A DNA stretch of 64,000 nucleotides from Antennarius striatus (lineage: Eukaryota; Chordata; Actinopteri; Lophiiformes; Antennariidae). The stretch covers positions 4,407,501-4,471,500 of the forward strand of contig NC_090783.1 in NCBI RefSeq assembly GCF_040054535.1, in the 5' to 3' direction. Below the pieces are notes generated by a model, which was not told where the DNA came from, made no database searches, and worked only from the letters and a program-made list of their open reading frames with translations. Both the position numbers and the translations under genes were made by a program. Of the stretch, positions 56,040 through 64,000 are shown piece by piece (positions within the stretch are counted from its first letter, which is position 1; every line of letters starts with the position of its first letter).

Positions 56040-57139
56040 GCTCGCACGTAGGTGTTGCGTCTCCTCCATAGTTACTCGTCTTGTTCTGACTCGTTTCTCT
56101 TTTAGCCCGATTTTTTATTCTCTGATGCCGGGCCATGATAGAAGCCCTACAAGTCAATTATGGTACTCACCTCAACATTTATTAACCGACTGTCATTTAT
56201 TTTTATTATTCATACACCTTACAGTCGAATGTGACAGCCATGAGATAAATCCTACCATCATTTTGTTCTCTGTCGGTTGGAAACGTTTGTTGGCATTATG
56301 GTAATTCAACAGCCTGCTGAAGTTTATTGTGTTACATTGAGAAATGCACGCAATATTATTTTAGACATAGTGATATAAACTGGCTTGAATGTTTTTCTCT
56401 ACGTCCAAATTAACGCTCAACTCAGGGAAGTAAAATGACAATAATACAAAAACCAAATTGACAGTTTGACAAATTACAATGTTCCAACAATAGATTGTTG
56501 CACTGCTTTAACTGCTTGTACCAAAAAGAAAATGGAAACATGTAACTTCCCAAACCAACCAGCAGAAGTGTAATTTTCATAATTATGATTATGTGGAGAA
56601 GGCAGTATCCCAGTGTGAGTCAGACTCTGGGGATTTCAATGTAAAGGCAGAGGGCGGTTTGACAAGCAGAGTTGCATCATGGGCAATGGGCTCCTTTTCT
56701 CGTGGCTCCAAAGGCGAACATGATGACAAAGTGAAAAGAAGATCTCACATGTTGTTCTTTTCCTAAGTAGCTTTAGCGAAAAATAAACAGATCACAACTG
56801 ATGGGGTGAACATGAAAACAAACATGCCAACCTCGGGGGGTTTTGACATGTTTTTTTTCTGATCTGGGTTGTGACATTGTCGGCTTTCTGCTATCTCAGA
56901 GGTTTTCATGCACAAAAGGTGTGGTCCGGTCAAATAGCTTGGAGGCATGACACTCCTTATGGCTCTGACTGGAGATCATATTTCTTGCAAAACAGTTTTT
57001 ATACACAAGTCTCAAAGACTTGATTCATGAAGGGAGCAGAAAAAATGAGGTTTAATGAATCATTTCAGGTGCTAGAGTCCAGACTCTGACCTCCAGCAGA
57101 ACAAAAATGAGGCTTCTAATTCATCTTTTCTTCTGAATT

Positions 57140-57310
57140 AGCCTTTCAACCACCAGCTCTCCTTCTTGAAGGTGGAGGAGGACAAATTTATGGTTGGCGA
57201 GGTGGAGGTCATGGCGACCCTGTAACAGGCCCATTAAAGTGATAACAGCTAATGAAATATTCACAACTAAAGGTGAAGCCATTGAAAGGCCGGATAGTGT
57301 CTGGTGGGAA
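57140..57310. promoter_or_regulatory. Candidate noncoding element in fhip1a intron 1
   Basis: The unique, balanced stretch contains GGCCCATTAAAGTGATAAC, AGCTAATGAAATATTC and GGTCATGGCGACC. A 74-codon minus-strand frame crosses it but has no splice partners in phase. It is a weak enhancer candidate by texture. Confidence 0.25.
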
Positions 57311-60300
57311 TATTTATAGTTCTCACAACTTTGTCTAATCAACAACAGCAGGAAGAAAGGAAAAGCAATTCATTTTCTTATCTGTGTTTGTGTTTTTCCC
57401 TTCAGGCAGGGTGTCAGACCATTTATTCAGGAGAGACTTTTAGATTGAACTCTCGTCCAAAAGACAAAAGGATGCTAATAACTGGCTGCCACTCTCACTG
57501 TCATTGAGAAAATAACTAATAAAGGTGTGTAATAAAGGTGTCGTTACTCATTTTTAAGTAATGCCCAACTAAAGAATGGGAGGCCATTCAAGGCTTTACA
57601 GTGAATGGAAAAGGAGTTAGTCCTTATAGATGTTACTTAGTCAACCAAAAATAAACAGGCACAAAACAGAAAATGGAATTAGTTTGGTCATTTGTCAAGA
57701 AACACAACCATAGCAGTGTCCACACAAAGAGAAGGTTATTTCTGCAGCTTTTTCCACACAACAAAAATACAAAACTCATTTAAATGTTTACTACAATCAC
57801 TTTTTACACACATATGAAGGAATATCTTTAGAATCTGAGAGAGTAAAAGAAAGTAGACTCTACTGAATCCATCTTCTTTGTGTGAAGCAAAAGGCCTGCC
57901 ACAGGCCACTTGGTGCCGAATAGTGACTAGTTTATGAGATAAGACTGATTATGTAAGCAGATCCAATCTACAACTTTGACTTCACATTCATATGAGGGAA
58001 AACAGGGTGTTGTCGAAACTGGTTTGAGAGACAAGGTGCTCCTATAGCATAATGCTAAGTGGATGAGATGATATCCATTAGTATGTTCAAACACAGGTTT
58101 CAGCTGGGATGGGAATAGAGGAGTCAATGCACAGCAGTACCAAAGACCCCGGAGGCAAAAACACACCTTTCCAAACACTGAACTCTACTAACAAAGTAGA
58201 TAAAGACACAATGATCCACAGCAAGAGCTCTTATCCCCCCTTTGTTGCATTCAATAACAAGCGGCTCACTTCAACTGGCTGTGACTGTCTTGAAAGAGCA
58301 CTCAGCCAACAGTGAGAGTGAAGACTCTTTTTTGTTCATGATGTTGACGGATGACATGATTTTTACTTCCTGCCCCTGATATTGGTGAACAATGTTGTTG
58401 TTAAACTGTGTGTGTGAATGAGGCTTCTTTCTGGGAAAGCCCTGCTAAAAGCAGATGGCCTCCATCCTCGTGGATATGGGCTGCCAATTTATTGAGCAAT
58501 ATGGACAGGTGTTTCCATCCAGATCATATTCCGAGAGATTAATATACACACTTGGAGGGGGTAAATATGAACAGGGTACAGTAACAGAGACGAGGTCCTG
58601 ATACAGCACTGCCATCAATATGTGGCTTTGATGATGCAGATAGTCTAGTGAATTTTACTGTAAAAGTCCTAATCCAGTAACTGGAAAACGCTGTAGTGTG
58701 CATGCATGGCCAGTAGCTGGCGCTGTAACTTTTCTATATTAACAAAACAGAATAAAACCCTGTCCCAACCACCATGTTTTGTTACACATTCCATGATGTT
58801 TTAATAGTTAGCTCACCACATTGTATGTTCCCAATGCGGGCTGAACATGGTGACATCATACATGCTCTTATGTTGCCTCATCCTATCAGCACGTTACAAT
58901 AGGCTCCTGTCAGAGATAACAATGTGTTTGGGGTTGCCATATCTCTGCACACGCTGCTTCCTCTCCGGCTCGTTAGCATCATGTGTTGCCGATAAAAAAA
59001 AAAAAGTTGTGTTTATTCACAGAGAGGAAGAAGGACTGCAGATCAGTCTGAGTTCAGAGATGATTATCAGACGGGTTGGAGCAGGCGGCACATATCATGA
59101 TTAACCAGCAGCATGATAGAGGCTTCCTGATTCGACGTCGAGTCCTGTTGACGAGCTGCATTACACAGACGCCTGTATTTTAAAAGGAATACATCGCATG
59201 CCAAGATGCTGTGAAGCTCGTCTGTTTCAAATATTTGCTTGGGTGTGGATAACCATGAACCTGTTTCTTTTTTTTTCTTCTTCTTTTTTTCTGGTTCTGT
59301 TGCTTGTAAAACAAGTTCAATTGAAGGAAATGTTTACTATAACTTTTACTTTAAACAGTGGTTCCAAAATCCTCAAAGATGAATTTTAAAGCAAAGGAAA
59401 TACTAACTTCTACATACAGTATATCTTGAACTCTTTCATATTGACCTTTGACTCCCAGCGAGGTAATAATGACTTGTACCTTTATTCCACCTCATTTGTG
59501 GACAACAGAAGTGGTTCAACCAGATTCTCTTCATCTTTTCTTTTCACAATACTCTAAAGAGGAGCTTTTTGAAAAGGTACCATAGTGGGGTTTTGCATGA
59601 GGAAGTAAGATTCTTTTGCACTCAACTGGAACACAGGGCCAGTCTGTGAATGGTCCAGAATCGCATACACTTAAATCAATACTCAACATATTCCCACTTA
59701 AATAGCATGTTACTAATCAGCTGATATGTCATTAAAATACGCCTTTGTCAAGTCTATGTTCATTTAGTGAGTCGTTAGCTAAAATAACAAGCATAAGTGG
59801 AGCCGCTAGTTTGCTTCTAAAAAGGTCAAGAACATGTCTGCACACACAAATCTGTCTGGTTACAAAACATTTAATTTGTTTGTTTGAACAGAAATGAAAA
59901 AATAAAATAGTAACTGATGACTAATTTCCAGGAATTCGCTGTGCATGGTTTTAATTTGCTAACACATTTAACCAAGTGACTTGAGTGTTGATTAATAGAT
60001 CACTCACATTTGTTTGTCTGATGAAAGAAATATTTTTAAAAAGTTATGAATGGATTTCAAGGATTTTTTTTCCTGATGACACTGGGCTTACTCAAATTAA
60101 TATTCATGGCTAGGGCTGTCCTGCATCGTGTGAATTTAATCAATATGCTAAAGTTCTTTGAAAGATTAAAAATTAAATTATCGTGCTTTTTGTTGCATAC
60201 GGTCAGGATTCTCACAAGTTAGTCTGACCCCCTCCCTCACTGGGAGCAATACTGTCACAAGGTCCCATCATCGTCCGGTTCTGTGTCGCTTCTCGGGGTC

Positions 60301-62587
60301 AGCGTGGGGGCAAGAGTGGGTATGATGGGGTTCATCCCGAACATGGGACAAAGCTCAGCTGTGTCTGTGATGAGTGAGGGCGAACAGGTGAAGACACAAA
60401 CACACACCTGTTGTCAATCTGACGACTGCACCTGTTCCATCTGTCGTGTTTAAGAAAAAGGGTTTCTGTGCAATAAGTTGAAAAAAATAATCACATGTTG
60501 CAACTCCAAAATAAGATGAAGCAACTCTAAACCTGATTACTAATCTGTGACTCAATCCTATGCATTTAATCACATCAGTGTGACCATTACTCACAGCACG
60601 AGGTGACCCTGTGGGAATATCTGGACCAGACTTGCTCTCTGCATCAGCTTTAAGCCTCCCCTGAAGATCAGCATTAATCACACAGACGACTGATTAGACT
60701 CACATTCCTCTCATTCCTAAGAAGCCACCCTGAATGCTCACGTCTTTAATCTAAACTTTGCTTAAACCCTCGCTTGCACGTATGTTTTTTTTATGATCAG
60801 CTCGCTAAGGTTCAGGAAACATTTGCTGAGATTCACACAAAAAGCACTTCACTACAATCAGATCAATGTTTAAGATCAGCTCAGAGACAATTGAGGTATT
60901 GAATCCGTTTCACAAAGCAGGCTTAGTGGAAACCGTGGGATGTTAACCCTGAAATTAGAGAAATCCAGAGTTTCCTGTTCCACAAATGAAGGCAACTTAA
61001 CGGATATATGCTCAGTCTTACCTGAGCAACACACTGCAACGAAACGGGTAGCATAAAGGTTTGCAATAACTCACTTTGATGGCTTTTATCTGGAGGACAG
61101 GGGTAACCAATGGCAACTGAGGCTGCTGAACCCTTACACTGCACCAGGCCTCCCACAGAACTTCACCTGGGCTCACTGCAGGAGGAGAAGCTGGGTGGAG
61201 ATGACCATAAGCCAGTTGAAAGCCCTACGTCACCTCAGGATGATTCCTGAGAGGGCTGGTGATGTAATCGTGTTGTTCTTTGTACTATTAATTCTATTAC
61301 CTCATACTGTATAATCGTAATTTAAGATTTCAGTTTTCAGATAATCTTCACACAAAATAAATCAAACAATTTACACAACTTGAAGTAGTTCAGTCATGTT
61401 ATATCCAAAACAATCAATTGGACCATTGTGAACATAACCTGACTGTTAGTCAACTGTCAGTCAAAAACCTAAAAATCTCAATAATATCTAATAAGCTTTT
61501 GAAATATCCTTTTATCATACAAAAATACATGTCCAAGCAGTTGAGGAATAAATCAGAGATGATTCCCAACTATTTGTCTTTTGTTCCAGCCAAAAACATG
61601 GTGAGGTGATAGTCAACAACACTGATTTATCAGGCGGGGCAAAACTCTTGTAACGGAATGACACAAAATACCAGGAGCCATGAAATATTTATGATGTTTG
61701 TTTGCTGGTAACTCAACACCACCGACATCAAGTCGTTCTCAGATATCTGAGTTCAAAGCTCTTAAAACAACAGCGAGTTGGGAGGTGAACGTGAGACAGG
61801 TACATCTCGGTCTCTTCTTGCAGGAGGTTGATGAATAACCATCAACAACAGCACGTGGATATTTTTAAAGGGAATCCTACTATGAGCGCCACATCTCTCA
61901 AATCATTTCACAATTTCTCAGGAAAGAAATCTCATAAATAATATCTATTAATTATATCATGATTTGGGAAATGATTTTCTTCGTGAGAAATTACAGTTTA
62001 GCTTTCTATTTCTCCAATTTGAAAGGATGTGGAAAATAGCTGGACGAACAATTCTACACATCGTCCACAGGGGGCGCCACTACAACCATTTTACTGGGAC
62101 ACATGCATTGATCACAATGCCCCAGTAAAATCTCACAGGTTTCAATAAATTATTGATTATTAATGGGTTTTAGAATTTTAAATTGATAACAGAAAATGTA
62201 TTCTAAATCATTTTATCATTAATTCGGTAGCATGGTAAAACATCAAATACAGATGCTACCCTGAAAATAGCATTTGCTAATGTTAGCTATTTACAAAACT
62301 TGAACACTTGCAGCCGGTTAAGGTAAAGGGGGTGATTAAAAGGAGAGGGGGGGGCTGTGTCCCTGCAGAGCTTTATGTTTAGCAACGCCCCTGGATCCAA
62401 TCCCGGGACAGAGACCTGAACCAGCACCAACCTTTCCACCCACCCTCACATGTCAATCACAGACTTCACAACCGTGAACAGTGATAGCTCCACAAATGTC
62501 GCACGTCAGAATTTAAAGCGGAAAATAAGAAAACAAACCCTCAGTCGGAAACAAACCCGAGTGTGGTGTTGTCGCTGAGTTTCTTAC

Positions 62588-62720
62588 CGTCTGTCGAATC
62601 CTCCTCCGGTTGGACCGCAGTGTGAGTAGCGTCGTCCGGCAGGTTTATCCACAAACACACCGTCGGTGGGGAGAAAAAAAAGCTGTTGTTCTTCTCACAG
62701 CGCCATCGTCTCCCTCCTTC
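62588..62720 (-). other. Noncoding first exon of fhip1a (right end approximate)
   Basis: On the minus strand, GACAGACG followed by GTAAGAAAC is a strong donor at 62,588. It is preceded by a CpG-containing leader (GCGGTCCAACC, GGACGACGCTACTC). No ATG-initiated frame joins the fhip1a protein. The transcription start is not visible; I place it near 62,700-62,780 by composition. Confidence 0.55.
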
Positions 62721-62850
62721 GCGTCATACAGTCTTTCTATGCGGAGCCAAGACGCCTAACCTGGTCCAGGACGCGCGCACATAGGTGAAACCGCACGAGT
62801 ACTCATTTAAAGGCTCCTCCCACTGGTGGTGCGTTTAAAGCGCGTCGGGT
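62721..62850 (-). promoter_or_regulatory. fhip1a promoter region
   Basis: This stretch is locally CpG-rich (GGACGCGCGCAC, AAAGCGCGTCGGG) and has a GC-box-like CTCCTCCC run and a TTTAAAG word. Both flanks are AT-rich. Promoter assignment rests on position upstream of the noncoding exon and on composition. Confidence 0.5.
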
Positions 62851-64000
62851 TTTTTTAACATTCAAACGTGAAACATGCCTGAGACAAATGAAGGGATGAA
62901 ATGATCCAATACAGTACTGTACAGTAATAGCCTTATTGCAGAGGTTATTTTACAAACTAGGAATTTTTAATCCAGCCAATCAGGAACAGATTATCTTTTT
63001 TTTGGTCCTCAAAAAGCAACATTCCCAGTTAATTCAGTTTGCTTATTTATGATGGGAATCACATGGTCTCATTTTTGCAACATGAAGTAAACAAAGAATT
63101 ATATTTGGCACATAATTAACCAAATAACACAAAATTAAGGTCGATTCAGCTTTGACGATTAAAAACTTGTATTCTTCAAACATTCTAGAATGATAGCGAT
63201 ACCTAAAAATAATTTCAGTGCGATTTGACAACATAATGAGTTGAAATAGCATAAACTGGCCTAGAGCTAAGAAAGTTGCGGAACCTGTGTTCATGTTTGA
63301 TTGAAGGGTACATTTTATCACTAGTCATAATTTTAATACAGAGGGACAAAATTATCAATTCTTTGTCCAAAATTGGTAACTACAATCCTCTCAGCTGTGG
63401 AAAAGCCACACTGTGCCATATACAGTATTTTGCTCTTAGACGCTCAACTCTGGAAACCTTTGTTGAACCTCGCAGCAAACGTGAACAGATCTGCAGTGAC
63501 ATCTAGTGGCTGAAGTGGTGAAACGCATTTTCCGTTCTGCACAGACGTGTTTCTGGACGCAAGAAATATTCACGAAGTTTTAGTTAATATTTGTATTGAT
63601 GACCTCATTCTGAATCATTTAAAATACAGGAATTATTTCAGGGACACGACACGTCTCAAAAGGCTACGGCTATTGGCGCATAATAAATATATGTTTAAAC
63701 TTTATTAAATTAATTAAACTTTAATTCGATTAAACTTTCGTTCAATTAATTAGTTCACACACGAAGATAACACTTTAACTATGAATGAATGAATGAATGC
63801 TTTTTTTATTTTCTACATGTGGAAGTAAAACAACAAAACTCAACAGAAAAACAAACAAGACTATTAAAAATAGACAGAACAACAGTAACAATACTCAAAG
63901 CAATGACTCCTGCATGTCCAAAAAGGAGTAGGGTGAAGATAAGCTTATTTAAACCCACCCCTTCACTATAATATAACACTTTATTAATAAATGTAAATGT
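62851..64000. other. Intergenic DNA beyond fhip1a
   Basis: No gene is supported. The end is AT-rich, with near-repeats of ATTAAACTTT between 63,690 and 63,745 and a (TGAA)n run at 63,781-63,799. The open frames are short and unrelated to anything I recognise. Confidence 0.6.
63781..63799. repeat. (TGAA)n microsatellite
   Basis: Four and a half copies of a GAAT/TGAA tetranucleotide. It could be the tail of a degraded retroelement, but no element body is recognisable beside it. Confidence 0.6.

Larger units (their letters stand above)
52872..62587 (-). other. fhip1a intron 1 (9.7 kb)
   Basis: I see no additional coding exon. The intron holds a GT tract at 54,424-54,449, an inverted repeat at 55,995-56,039 and a mixed-complexity stretch near 57,140-57,310 that may be regulatory. 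Otherwise it is unremarkable AT-rich DNA. An additional noncoding 5' exon could be hidden here. Confidence 0.6.

Noticed and set aside
57121..57345. 74-codon minus-strand frame in fhip1a intron 1 that looks protein-like
   Set aside because: There are no flanking splice sites in a usable phase and no recognised homologue; more likely noncoding.
63690..63799. AT-rich ATTAAACTTT near-repeats and (TGAA)n tail as a mobile element
   Set aside because: No element body, terminal repeats or target duplication could be found.

Overview
The window is nuclear DNA from a bony fish, most likely a percomorph-type teleost. The evidence is split genes with short GT-AG introns, vertebrate-type proteins, many (GT)n microsatellites, a tRNA-derived SINE with target-site duplications, and a fish-type MITE. 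The species cannot be named from the sequence. There are no bacterial operons, CRISPR arrays, rRNAs or intact tRNA genes. Exons were assembled by eye from splice signals, reading phase and remembered vertebrate homologues. Every junction keeps frame, but none has transcript support here.

Layout: about 1-25,900 is a gene-free flank with microsatellites, a perfect 26-bp inverted repeat at 9,299-9,355, and unique-looking stretches that may be conserved noncoding elements. At 25,911-26,453 (minus) is an intronless dctpp1 (dCTP pyrophosphatase). It is divergently paired, across a 252-bp promoter, with gatb at 26,706-36,993 (plus, 13 exons), the B subunit of the mitochondrial Glu-tRNA(Gln) amidotransferase. 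Between 37,000 and 38,300 lie a SINE and a probable LINE tail. lrrc71 (plus, coding to 42,354) follows. Its 5' end has been tandemly duplicated, giving alternative first exons. fhip1a (minus, coding 52,758-44,011, noncoding first exon near 62,600) converges on lrrc71. Its first intron (9.7 kb) and promoter fill most of the right end.

The genes do not form one pathway. dctpp1 sanitises nucleotide pools and gatb serves mitochondrial translation, and both fit a shared ZNF143/ETS-type housekeeping promoter. lrrc71 is a leucine-rich-repeat protein of ciliated and testis cells, and an X-box (RFX site) sits in its promoter. fhip1a encodes an FTS-Hook-FHIP dynein-adaptor subunit. As I recall human 4q31.3, gatb and fhip1a are neighbours in the same convergent arrangement there, whereas human LRRC71 and DCTPP1 lie on other chromosomes.

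I did not find a previously undescribed biological system. The most interesting points are the lrrc71 5' duplication, the opposed ZNF143 sites in the dctpp1/gatb promoter, a (GT)18 tract just upstream of a weak gatb splice acceptor, a GC-AG intron in gatb, and the long perfect hairpin in the gene-free flank.
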